Assembly: GCF_000308435.1 (NCBI RefSeq)
Contig: NZ_BAFR01000160.1
Span: forward strand, 1-49,692
DNA length: 49,692 nucleotides
Origin: Nocardia araoensis NBRC 100135
Lineage (GTDB): Bacteria; Actinomycetota; Actinomycetes; Mycobacteriales; Mycobacteriaceae
Direction of reading: 5' to 3'
In this document: positions 23,482 through 31,182 of the stretch, in pieces
Layout: the number at the start of each line of letters is the position of its first letter
How positions within the stretch are numbered: the stretch's first letter is position 1
Program-made: the position numbers and the translations under genes
Notes under the pieces: generated by a model
Database searches by the model: none
Seen by the model: the letters and a program-made list of their open reading frames with translations, nothing else
What the model was told of the DNA's origin: nothing

Positions 23482-24738
23482 ATGGCGATTTCGGATGTCA
23501 AGGAATACGCGCACCTCACCGAGGCCGACGTGGAAGCACTCGGCGCGGAGTTCGACGCGATCCGGCGGGAAATCGAAGCCTCACGCGGCGCGCGCGACGC
23601 GAAGTACATCCGCGCTGTCATCCGGTTGCAGCGCGCTCTCGAGATCAGCGGCCGGGCGGTGCTCTTCGCGAGCCCGAAGCGGCCGGCGTGGCTGGCAGGC
23701 GTCGCCCTGCTCAGCACCGCCAAGATCATCGAGAACATGGAGATCGGGCACAACGTCATGCACGGGCAGTGGGACTGGATGAACGATCCGGAGATCCACT
23801 CCAGCTCGTGGGAATGGGACAACACCGGCGCGGCCAAGCACTGGAAGCACACCCACAACTACCTGCACCACAAGTACACCAACGTGCTCGGCATGGACGA
23901 CGACATCGGCTACGGCCTGCTGCGGGTGACCCGCGACCAGCGCTGGAAGCCGTTCAACCTGGGCAACCCGATCTACAACCTGGTGTTGCAGCTGTTCTTC
24001 GAGTACGGCGTCGCGATCCAGCACCTGGAGCTGGGCAAGCTGGTGGCGGGCCGGTACAAGCCCGGCACCCCCGAGCGGGCCGACTTCGAGCGCAGGCGCG
24101 ACGAGGCGCTCACCAAGATGGGCAAGCAGGTCCTCAAGGACTACGTGATCTTCCCCGCCCTCACCGGCCGCGCGTTCTTCTCCACACTGACGGCCAACCT
24201 GGCCGCGAACGCGATCCGCAACGTCTGGTCCAACGCGGTGATCTTCTGCGGGCACTTCCCCGACGGCGCGGAGAAGTTCACCAAGGCCGACATCGACGGC
24301 GAAACGCAGGGCGAGTGGTACCTGCGCCAGATGCTCGGCAGCGCGAACATCTCCGGCGGCCCGGTCATGCACTTCATGACCGGCAATCTGAGCCACCAGA
24401 TCGAACACCACCTGTTCCCCGACCTGCCGAGCAACCGGTACGCCGACATCGCCGTCCGGGTGCGCGAGCTGGCCGACAAGTACGACCTGCCTTACACCAC
24501 CGGCTCGCTGCCGGTGCAGTACTTCAAGGCGTGGCGCACCATCCTCAAGCTGGCGCTGCCGAACAAGTACCTGCGGGCGACCGCCGACGATGCCCCGGAG
24601 ACCGCCTCGGAACGCAAATTCCAGGGCCGGACCGCGGCCACCATCGATCCGGTGACCGGCCGGCGCCGCGGGCTGCGCACCGCGCTCGCCAAGGGACGGC
24701 GGCGGCTCGCCCGGCGCGGCGTGTCCGCGGCGAGCTGA
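23482..24738 (+). CDS. desA3: Second DesA3-type acyl-CoA desaturase
   Basis: A 418-residue paralogue of the preceding desaturase. The His boxes are identical in layout (GHNVMHGQ, HNYLHHKY, QIEHHLF), and both share the family stretch WMNDPEIHSSSWEWD. It carries an insertion in the middle (YKPGTPERADFERRRDEAL) that the first copy lacks, and ends in a short basic tail without the 18-residue repeats. Its length is close to M. tuberculosis DesA3. It has its own promoter region with two overlapping operators, so the two copies may be expressed under different conditions. The same reductase could serve both. Confidence 0.93.
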   Translation: MAISDVKEYAHLTEADVEALGAEFDAIRREIEASRGARDAKYIRAVIRLQRALEISGRAVLFASPKRPAWLAGVALLSTAKIIENMEIGHNVMHGQWDWMNDPEIHSSSWEWDNTGAAKHWKHTHNYLHHKYTNVLGMDDDIGYGLLRVTRDQRWKPFNLGNPIYNLVLQLFFEYGVAIQHLELGKLVAGRYKPGTPERADFERRRDEALTKMGKQVLKDYVIFPALTGRAFFSTLTANLAANAIRNVWSNAVIFCGHFPDGAEKFTKADIDGETQGEWYLRQMLGSANISGGPVMHFMTGNLSHQIEHHLFPDLPSNRYADIAVRVRELADKYDLPYTTGSLPVQYFKAWRTILKLALPNKYLRATADDAPETASERKFQGRTAATIDPVTGRRRGLRTALAKGRRRLARRGVSAAS

Positions 24739-24833
24739 CTCGCATCCGCGTCGGCTCGCGTCCCGGACTTCCGAGCCGACGCGCCAACGCACGCCGTGTG
24801 CGGTGAGTTCGCCGGGTTTGATTGACTCGAGCG

Positions 24834-25469
24834 GTGCAAGCTGAGGTTCTGAGCGTCTATGAGGCCATCCGACGCCGTCGCGACGTGCGCGCGGAGTTCA
24901 CCGGCGAGCTGGTCGACGACGCGACATTGTGGCGGCTGCTGGACGCCGCGCACCGGGCGCCGAGCGTAGGGAATTCGCAGCCCTGGGATTTCGTGGTGGT
25001 CCGCGAAGCGGCCACGCTGCGCGAGTTCGCCGATCATGTGGCGCGCAAGCGCATCGAGTTCCGCGACGCGCTGCCGCCCGAACGGGCAGCCACCTTCGAA
25101 CCGATCAAGATCGAAGGCATTCTGGAGAGCGGCACCGGGGTCGTGGTCTGCTATGACCACGATCGCGGGGGACCGCAAGTGCTCGGCCGGGCCACGGTGC
25201 CCGAAACCGGTATCTACTCCGCCGTTCTCGCCATCCAGAACCTCTGGCTGGCCGCCACCGCCGAAGGCATCGGCGTGGGATGGGTGTCGTTCTACGACCC
25301 CGGCTTCCTGTCCGATCTGATCGGCCTCCCGGAAGGCGTCCGCACGGTCGCCTGGCTGTGCGTCGGGCCGGTGCGCGAATTCCAGCGCATTCCCGACCTC
25401 GAGCGCTTCGGCTGGCGCGCGGGCAGACCGCTCACGGACGCGGTGCACCGCGAGACCTATCGCGGCTGA
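24834..25469 (+). CDS. bluB: BluB-like nitroreductase-fold protein (5,6-dimethylbenzimidazole synthase?)
   Basis: A 211-residue protein of the nitroreductase fold. The FMN-binding start IRRRRDVRAEF, then HRAPSVGNSQPWDF, the middle VPETGIYSAVLAIQNLWLAA, and GVGWVSFYDP are typical of BluB, which converts reduced FMN to the lower ligand of vitamin B12. No other cobalamin genes are adjacent. GTG 24834 is preferred; TTG 24822 would add four residues. Another nitroreductase activity cannot be excluded. Confidence 0.8.
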   Translation: MQAEVLSVYEAIRRRRDVRAEFTGELVDDATLWRLLDAAHRAPSVGNSQPWDFVVVREAATLREFADHVARKRIEFRDALPPERAATFEPIKIEGILESGTGVVVCYDHDRGGPQVLGRATVPETGIYSAVLAIQNLWLAATAEGIGVGWVSFYDPGFLSDLIGLPEGVRTVAWLCVGPVREFQRIPDLERFGWRAGRPLTDAVHRETYRG

Positions 25470-25615
25470 CCTCGCGCCTCCCGGCCGCGCATCGTTACCC
25501 AAATGTGTGGATCGTTCATGGTTCAATCGGATCCCCACTGGGTACGACAAGGTCGAAACTGCCTCTTACGCAGTGCGCTTCATCGTGGTTTCGTCGGTTC
25601 CAGGAGGTTTGTGCA

Positions 25616-25786
25616 ATGGCCAATGTCGATGCTGTTCGGCTGTCGAGCGAGCTGGGCATCGATCTGGCACAGGCGACGTTGCGCCTGCGTCGGGAAGGCA
25701 TTCCCGGCGAGACCAAGCACCAGACCTGTCTGCGCATCCTGGCGGACGAGGGTCGCAAGCGGCGGGGCGTCACGGGCAAGGCCTGA
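25616..25786 (+). CDS. Small 56-residue protein of unknown function
   Basis: A short gene with a strong ribosome-binding site (AGGAGG at 25602-25607, 8 bases before ATG). The product starts MANVDAVRLSSELGID, continues with a helix LAQATLRLRREGIPGE, and ends RRGVTGKA. It is charged, has no membrane segment and could form two or three short helices, compatible with a small nucleic-acid or protein-binding role. I do not recognise the family. It stands alone between bluB and the convergent thiolase gene. Confidence 0.7.
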   Translation: MANVDAVRLSSELGIDLAQATLRLRREGIPGETKHQTCLRILADEGRKRRGVTGKA

Positions 25787-25816
25787 CGAGGCCCCCGCCA
25801 CCGCTCACGCGTCGCC

Positions 25817-27109
25817 TCAGACCCGTTCGAGCACCGCCGAGGCGCCGATGCCGCCCGCGGCGCAGATCCCGAGCAGGGCCGTGTTCTTGCCCGTGCGAGC
25901 CAGTTCGTTGGCCATGGTGGTCACCATGCGTGCCCCGGTGGCGCCGAACGGGTGACCGAGCGAGATCGAGCCGCCGTGCACGTTCAGCTTGTCGATGTCC
26001 ACCTCGCCGACGGCGGTGTCGCGATCGAGCCGGGTCTTGGCCCATTCGTCGCTGGCGAGCGCGGTCAGCACCGCCAAGGCCTGGGCGGCGAAGGCCTCGT
26101 GGATATCGACGAGATCCGCGTCGGCCAGGGACATTCCGGCCTTCTCCAGCGCGCGTGGCATCGAGATGGCCGGGCCGATGAGCACCTGATCGGCCGGGTC
26201 GACGCTGACATAGCTCCACGACCGGAACGCCGCCAGCGGCCGATACCCGAGGGCGTGCGCCTTCTCTTCGCTCATCAGCAACACCGCGGCGGCGCCGTCG
26301 GTGAGCGGGCTGGCGTTGCCGGCGGTCACGCTGCCGTCGGCGGCGAAAACCGGCTTCAGCGCGGCCAGTTTCGCGACGCCGGTGTCGCCGCGCACCAGAC
26401 CGTCGCGCCGGATCTCCACGTCTTCGGGCGTGCGGACCCGCAACACCTCGTCGTCGAACCGGCCGGACTCGATGGCGGCCGCCGCGCGGTGATGCGAGCG
26501 GGCGGCGAACTCGTCTTGGTCGGCTCGGCTCACGCCGTGGATGCGAGCCATCTTCTCGGCCGATTCGCCCATCACCTCGCCGGTGGTGCGCTCGGCGATC
26601 TTCGGCCGGCTCGGCAGCAGATCGGTGAACGGCGCCAGGCGCGCGACCGCGGACAGGTAGTCCTTCGGCTTCGGCTTGCCCAGCGCCAGCGGCGCCGCCG
26701 CGTGCACGACCTTCTGCGGCAGTTTCACTTCGGCGTTCGAGGTCGAATCACTGCCGCCCGCGATCATCACGTCGTACTCGCCCCGCTCGATCGCGGCCGC
26801 CGCGGAGGTGACGGCCTGCAAACCGGAGGCGCAGGCCCGCGTCACCGTGTAGCCCTCGCAGCCCGGGTCGAGTCGCAGGTCCAACGCGATCTCGCGGGCG
26901 ATGTTCGGCGCCGCGCTGGGCAGGATGACCCCGCCCCAGACGATCGCCTCCACTTCCGCGCCGGGGAGCCCGGTGCGCTCCAGCAGTCCCCGGACCGCGG
27001 CGTCGGCCAGCGCGATGGAATCCATCCGGGTGTATCCGGTGAACGCACGCAGGAAAGGCGTGCGCGCACCGGACACGATCACGGCACGGCGAGCAGCTCT
27101 GGTGGCCAT
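25817..27109 (-). CDS. Acetyl-CoA C-acyltransferase (thiolase, FadA/FadI type)
   Basis: A 430-residue thiolase, the last step of beta-oxidation. The acyl-accepting cysteine is Cys93 in TRACASGLQAV; the C-terminal active-site segments are HGGSISLGHPFGATGA and CAAGGIGAS. Length and the extended middle region suggest the FadI/trifunctional beta-subunit type, which handles long chains; no partner dehydrogenase gene is adjacent. A perfect palindromic operator lies 32 bases upstream of the start. Confidence 0.9.
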   Translation of the reverse strand: MATRAARRAVIVSGARTPFLRAFTGYTRMDSIALADAAVRGLLERTGLPGAEVEAIVWGGVILPSAAPNIAREIALDLRLDPGCEGYTVTRACASGLQAVTSAAAAIERGEYDVMIAGGSDSTSNAEVKLPQKVVHAAAPLALGKPKPKDYLSAVARLAPFTDLLPSRPKIAERTTGEVMGESAEKMARIHGVSRADQDEFAARSHHRAAAAIESGRFDDEVLRVRTPEDVEIRRDGLVRGDTGVAKLAALKPVFAADGSVTAGNASPLTDGAAAVLLMSEEKAHALGYRPLAAFRSWSYVSVDPADQVLIGPAISMPRALEKAGMSLADADLVDIHEAFAAQALAVLTALASDEWAKTRLDRDTAVGEVDIDKLNVHGGSISLGHPFGATGARMVTTMANELARTGKNTALLGICAAGGIGASAVLERV

Positions 27110-27140
27110 GCGATTTCCTTTCGAAAGCCTAGGACCACCA

Positions 27141-27160
27141 AACTTACTTCAAAGTAAGTT
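27141..27160. promoter_or_regulatory. Perfect palindromic operator, type II (before thiolase gene)
   Basis: AACTTACTTCAAAGTAAGTT has two 9-base arms separated by CA. Its AACTTAC-N3-AAAGTAA core recurs before the second desaturase gene. The size is typical of TetR-family operators; the repressor is not identifiable here. Confidence 0.8.
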
Positions 27161-27414
27161 CACCGTCGACCCCCTTCGCCGACGGTGAACCCCGACGCAG
27201 CGACGATCCCCTCCACCGTCGCTGAACCGGTCCGCCGCGCGCCGTTGCGCGACAGACCGGGACGTCCGTCCCGGCGAACGCCCCTGCCCGTCCCGGAACC
27301 GTCGCATGCACTCCGTCATCCGACGCAAAGAACGGTAACAAACTTTCGACTTGTTTTCCAAATAGTTTCTATCGGTTTGCCTCAGACCTCGCATCGGCTT
27401 ACCATGAACCCACT
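27161..27414. other. AT-richer divergent region before the XRE gene
   Basis: Part of a 305-base gap between the thiolase and XRE genes. From about 27325 to 27385 the composition is clearly more A+T-rich than the surroundings (AAACTTTCGACTTG, TTTTCCAAATAGTTTC). This probably marks the promoter of the XRE operon. I could not fix a -35/-10 pair. Confidence 0.45.
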
Positions 27415-28116
27415 ATGCATAGCCCTTCGGAGCTGTCGCGGCAGAAGAGATTCGGGCGAATCATCAAAGAACGCCGGGACGAGCTCGGCCTCACCCAGCT
27501 ACAGATCGGCGACCTCGGGGGACCTTCGGCGCCGACCATCCGGAAGATCGAGGACGGCGAGGCGACCATCAGCATGCAGACGCTGAACAAGCTCGACGCG
27601 CCGCTGCGATGGCTGCCGGGCAGCGCCGCACGCACCTATGCGGGCGGCGTCCCGGCCGCCGACGAACCCGCGAACGCCTCGCGCGGCGCGGGTGACTCGG
27701 TGGTGGCCGGGCCGGACGCGATCCGCTTCGAAATCTCTGACCTCACCGGTCTTCTGGCGGCCTCGGGCAGCCTCAACGACGCCGTCGAGCACGGTCGCAC
27801 CACCGACCCGCAGGTGGTCGCCGCGATCGCGGAGCTCAACCGGGTGGTCTCCAAACTGTCGGCGCGGTACGCGACCGCGATGCTCGAACGCAACGGCGGA
27901 CCGGGCAGACAATTGCACCCGCTGGTGGAGATGGCCTTCGCGCACTTGCTCGCGGTCCCCGCGGAGGCCAGCGACCCCGACGAGCTACAGGAACGCCGGT
28001 ACCGCCGCTGGCTGGCCGGTCGATCGGAGGACATCGATGCAGCGACCGAAGCCCGATTCCGCGCACGCTGGCTGGCGGCCAACGCGGCGACCACAACCGT
28101 TCGCAACGGCGAGTGA
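27415..28116 (+). CDS. XRE-family DNA-binding protein
   Basis: A 233-residue protein with an N-terminal helix-turn-helix of the XRE type (residues 10-60: RIIKERRDELGLTQLQI, PSAPTIRKIEDGE). The rest is a helical domain of unknown function with AELNRVVSKLSARYATAM in the middle and an acidic C-terminal part. No ribosome-binding site precedes ATG 27415, so the mRNA may be nearly leaderless. It heads a four-gene run: the next gene begins 11 bases after its stop. It is probably the repressor of the run. Confidence 0.82.
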   Translation: MHSPSELSRQKRFGRIIKERRDELGLTQLQIGDLGGPSAPTIRKIEDGEATISMQTLNKLDAPLRWLPGSAARTYAGGVPAADEPANASRGAGDSVVAGPDAIRFEISDLTGLLAASGSLNDAVEHGRTTDPQVVAAIAELNRVVSKLSARYATAMLERNGGPGRQLHPLVEMAFAHLLAVPAEASDPDELQERRYRRWLAGRSEDIDAATEARFRARWLAANAATTTVRNGE

Positions 28117-28126
28117 CGAGGCAGCC

Positions 28127-28564
28127 ATGACCGACCACCGACCGAACTACGCGGAGCTGACCCTCAGCCACAAGATCAATCGGCTGTTCGCCGTCGTGCA
28201 TCCGCGCAACGCACCCGAACGCAGCACCGAGTCCGTCGCCGGGCAGATCGGCGAAATCCTCGGCCGAGCGGTGCCGCCCGGTTATCTGACGCGCCTGCGC
28301 GAGGGCGAGTTCGACGACCGGGAGCCCGGCGCGGCGGTCGATGTCGAGATCCTCGCGGCGGTGGCACGCAGCTTCGGCGTCGCCGCCGACTATCTGCTCA
28401 CCCGCGGGCCCGCCGCGGAAGCCATCGACCGGGAACTCGAACTCCTCGCCACCATGCGCGACGCGAACGTCGCCAGCGTCGCGCTGCGCGGTTCGAACAT
28501 CGATCGGGCCATGCTCGCCAAAATCATCCAGAGCACGGAAGGGTCGACGCCGCCGAGTCGGTAG
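28127..28564 (+). CDS. EspR-like helix-turn-helix protein
   Basis: A 145-residue protein. The N-terminal part KINRLFAVVHPRNAPE, then VPPGYLTRLREGE, then AVARSFGVAADYLL, is organised like M. tuberculosis EspR: an atypical XRE helix-turn-helix followed by a dimerising helical tail (ELELLATMRDANVASVALRG). EspR-type proteins bind DNA as dimers or higher assemblies and include nucleoid-associated regulators. Sequence identity is limited to the pattern, so function by analogy is uncertain. It lies in the putative operon with the XRE and peptidase genes. Confidence 0.75.
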   Translation: MTDHRPNYAELTLSHKINRLFAVVHPRNAPERSTESVAGQIGEILGRAVPPGYLTRLREGEFDDREPGAAVDVEILAAVARSFGVAADYLLTRGPAAEAIDRELELLATMRDANVASVALRGSNIDRAMLAKIIQSTEGSTPPSR

Positions 28565-28570
28565 CATGCT

Positions 28571-28600
28571 TCCTACATGGGCCACTGAGCTTTTGTAGGA
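28571..28600 (+). promoter_or_regulatory. Possible SD-sequestering hairpin before the peptidase gene
   Basis: TCCTAC (28571-28576) is complementary to GTAGGA (28595-28600), which is the ribosome-binding site of the gene starting at 28611. Pairing would mask translation start. The stem is only 6 bp with an 18-base loop. Confidence 0.4.
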
Positions 28601-28610
28601 GACCGATCAC

Positions 28611-29135
28611 ATGGCCATCCAGGCCCGGTTCCGGAGCTTGACCCGGGACCTCCCGATACCCCACCCATGGAATCTCCAGACCTACCTCGATGCCGTCGCC
28701 GCCCACCGCGGTCGCAGCATCAGCCTGTTGCCGATCGATACCGCGCTGCTCGCGGGCACCGGTTGCGGCACGGGCAGCGGCCTGTGGATCGCCAAGCAGG
28801 ACAGCGACGTGATCGTCTACGGCGCCGACACCACCGAATGGCACGCCGAGCACATCATCGTGCACGAACTCGGGCACATGCTGCTCGGGCACGGCCCGGA
28901 ACAGCACCGGCCCGGTGAGCCGCTCACGAGCACACCGACGGTGACGGCGGTCGCCGACCTGCTGCCCTCGATCTCGCCCGAGTCGATCGCCCACGTGCTC
29001 GGCCGCACCGACTACGGCACCCTGCGCGAGCGTGACGCGGAGACCTTCGCCGACATGGTGATGCTGCACGCCATGCGTCCACCGCGCCGTGATTCGCTGC
29101 TGCACCGCACGTTCTTCCGCGACCGGCGGCGGTGA
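28611..29135 (+). CDS. ImmA/IrrE-type zinc metallopeptidase
   Basis: A 174-residue protein with the zincin motif HELGHMLLGHG near residue 85 and a downstream acidic ligand candidate in ERDAETFADMVML. This arrangement is typical of ImmA/IrrE (DUF955) peptidases, which cleave XRE-type repressors: ImmA cuts ImmR in ICEBs1, and IrrE/PprI cuts DdrO in Deinococcus. Two potential substrates are encoded just upstream. There is no signal peptide, so it is cytoplasmic. Its stop overlaps the next start (GTGA). Confidence 0.85.
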   Translation: MAIQARFRSLTRDLPIPHPWNLQTYLDAVAAHRGRSISLLPIDTALLAGTGCGTGSGLWIAKQDSDVIVYGADTTEWHAEHIIVHELGHMLLGHGPEQHRPGEPLTSTPTVTAVADLLPSISPESIAHVLGRTDYGTLRERDAETFADMVMLHAMRPPRRDSLLHRTFFRDRRR

Positions 29136-30292
29136 ACTCGCCGATCCCCGCGCCGATCGCGATACCACTGATCGCTTTCGTCGCGGTGGTCGTCCTCGGG
29201 CGGCGGATCGTGCTGCACCACGCCATCGTGGACCGGCTGCTCAATCGAGCCATGTTGTGGGGTACGGCCACGCTGGTCCTGCTCGAGCGCGGCTTCGCTC
29301 CGGCGATAGGCAGTCTGCTGCACCAGCTTTCGATGGCCACGCTGCTGATGGAGGTGGCCGGTCTGTACGGTGCGGCCCGCCTGTGGTCCGGCGCCGACCC
29401 CGTCTCCGCATCGGCTCGGCAGCGGGTCTACGACCTCGCCGGACTGGCGGGAGGCGCGATCATCCTGGCCGTCGGCAGCCCGGCGCGACAGGAGGGCCGG
29501 CTGCTCGGGCAAGCAGCGGACTGGCCGACGGCGGTGGTCTGGTCCATCCTGTGGCTTCCGCTGTTCGCGGCAGGACGGCTGGCCTGGCGCGCGGCACTGC
29601 GCGAATTGCGCTCGGACGAATCCACCCCCGCCGAACGGATCGTCTACGCAACCCTGTTGGCAACGCTGGTCGCCGGTTCCGCGGGTCTGGTCGTCTCCGC
29701 CGTGCGACTCGCGACGCCCGGTCCGGCCGCTGACCCAGCCTTGGCGCGCTGGGCGGCACCGACTTTCGCCGCCTCTACGCTCGGCGCGGCGCTGCTGGCC
29801 GTGCCGCTGATCGCGTGGCTGCGGGCCCACACGGGGTGGGACCGCGCCGGACGGTACTGCCGTCGCCTGCGGCCGCTATGGCGTGATCTCACCGCGGCCG
29901 TGCCCGAGGTCGTACTCGAGCCGGACATCCACCTGAACGGATCCGAAGCGCGGCTGGTGCGGATGACGGTGGAGATCCGCGATGCCCTGATGCACTTGCG
30001 GCACTACCTACCCGCGGAGACGAGTGACGCCGACTACGCGGAACAGGTCATGCGGGCCATCGCCGCGAAAACGAACGGCGCGGCCGTGACACCGCGACCG
30101 CTCGACCAGCCCGTGCGGCTGCCCGCCGGCGACATCCACTCGGATCTGCGGCTCCTGCTCGCGCTGGCCCGCCGCTGGCCCGCCGACGGCGTCTCGACGA
30201 AAATCTCCGGGCATCCGGCCGGTGAGCCGAATGCCCGGAGAAGTGGGGACGGGTGGTTTCCGTTTCGTCAGGCCAGGCGGATCAGGCCGTAG
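29132..30292 (+). CDS. Multi-pass membrane protein of the MAB_1171c type
   Basis: A 386-residue protein with about seven hydrophobic segments in the first 230 residues, for example IAIPLIAFVAVVVLG, LLATLVAGSAGLVVSAV and AASTLGAALLAVPLIAWL, then a soluble C-terminal domain of about 150 residues with RLVRMTVEIRDALMHLRHY. The pattern matches the actinobacterial 'MAB_1171c family putative transporter' as I remember it; these often stand with XRE and ImmA-type genes. Transport has not been shown, as far as I know. Its last codons run across the hpf terminator and overlap the end of hpf. Confidence 0.75.
   Translation: MNSPIPAPIAIPLIAFVAVVVLGRRIVLHHAIVDRLLNRAMLWGTATLVLLERGFAPAIGSLLHQLSMATLLMEVAGLYGAARLWSGADPVSASARQRVYDLAGLAGGAIILAVGSPARQEGRLLGQAADWPTAVVWSILWLPLFAAGRLAWRAALRELRSDESTPAERIVYATLLATLVAGSAGLVVSAVRLATPGPAADPALARWAAPTFAASTLGAALLAVPLIAWLRAHTGWDRAGRYCRRLRPLWRDLTAAVPEVVLEPDIHLNGSEARLVRMTVEIRDALMHLRHYLPAETSDADYAEQVMRAIAAKTNGAAVTPRPLDQPVRLPAGDIHSDLRLLLALARRWPADGVSTKISGHPAGEPNARRSGDGWFPFRQARRIRP
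30205..30240 (-). terminator. Terminator of hpf, inside the convergent membrane-protein gene
   Basis: CTCCGGGCAT pairs perfectly with ATGCCCGGAG, and inside CGGC pairs with GCCG. On the minus strand ATTTTCG follows. It lies 27 bases past the hpf stop and within the reading frame of the plus-strand membrane protein. Confidence 0.8.
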
Positions 30293-30999
30293 TCGAAGGC
30301 GTGACGACGGTAGACCACCGAAGGCCGGTCGGTCTCCTTGTCCTGGAACAGGAAGAAGTCGTGGCCGACGAGTTCCATCTGGTACAGGGCGTCGTCGACG
30401 GACATGGGCGTCGCCGGATGCTCCTTCGTGCGCACGATGTGGCCGGGACCCGCGTTGTACTCCGGCTCGCGCTCTTGCTCCTGGTGCGCGTGCGCGGCCC
30501 CGGATTCACCGAGTCGCTCGAACAGGGAGTCGTCCACCAGATCGGCAGTGGCCTGGGCGACCGACAGCGGCGTCTTGTCGCCGTAGTGCACCCGGCGCCG
30601 ATCCTTGGTGCGACGCAGCCTGCTCTCCAGCTTCCCCGTCACCGACTCGAAGGCGGCGTAGAAGCTGTCCGCGCAGGCCTCGGCCCGCACGACGGGACCC
30701 TTTCCGCGCGCGGTGATTTCGACGCGCTGACAGTTCTTGCGCTGACGACGGTTGCGCTCGTGGAACAGCTCGACGTCGAAGAGGAAGATCGACGGGTCGA
30801 AGCGTTCTAATCGGGAGAGTTTTTCCGCGACGTAGATACGAAAATGATCGGGCACCTCCACGTTGCGGCCCTTCACCACGATGTCGCCGCGCGGCGCGCG
30901 TGGTCGTTCTGCTGTGGGTTGCTCGATTGCTTCCTGGGTGCCGGGCTCCAGCACCGAAGTAGCGGGATCTTTCACTGAAGGTCGTGAAGAAGTCGTCAC
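30268..30999 (-). CDS. hpf: Long-form ribosome hibernation-promoting factor
   Basis: A 243-residue ribosome hibernation factor. The N-terminal HPF/YfiA domain begins IVVKGRNVEVPDHFRIYV and blocks the decoding centre; after a linker, the C-terminal domain (MSVDDALYQMELVGHDFF ... HAFDYGLIRLA) mediates pairing into 100S particles. The GTG start at 30999 follows GGGAGG at 6 bases; the frame is open to 31167, but that part is not conserved. In M. tuberculosis it lies beside secA1; here it precedes comF divergently from nothing and convergent with the membrane-protein gene. Confidence 0.95.
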   Translation of the reverse strand: MTTSSRPSVKDPATSVLEPGTQEAIEQPTAERPRAPRGDIVVKGRNVEVPDHFRIYVAEKLSRLERFDPSIFLFDVELFHERNRRQRKNCQRVEITARGKGPVVRAEACADSFYAAFESVTGKLESRLRRTKDRRRVHYGDKTPLSVAQATADLVDDSLFERLGESGAAHAHQEQEREPEYNAGPGHIVRTKEHPATPMSVDDALYQMELVGHDFFLFQDKETDRPSVVYRRHAFDYGLIRLA

Positions 31000-31182
31000 G
31001 CGTACCTCCCGGATCTGGCCGCACCGACCGATTCCAGTGCGGCGGGATTGAACCGTGCCGAACGACGATTGCTCGGCACTAGACGTCCGAGGCGCCACCT
31101 CCAAACTTGCGGTTCGGGTGTGTGTCCGCGACGCTAGTCCGCCGACGGGCTGATCGCCAGTGTTCACGCAAATTTCCCGGAG

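Noticed and set aside
19966..23514. Minus-strand open frame of 1182 codons
   Set aside because: It lies antisense to the acyltransferase, reductase and desaturase genes, is rich in Arg, Gly and His-type shadow composition, and shows no domain. Long antisense frames are expected at this G+C.
31000..31167. Longer N terminus for HPF
   Set aside because: The upstream residues are not HPF-like, and GTG 30999 has GGGAGG at the right distance.
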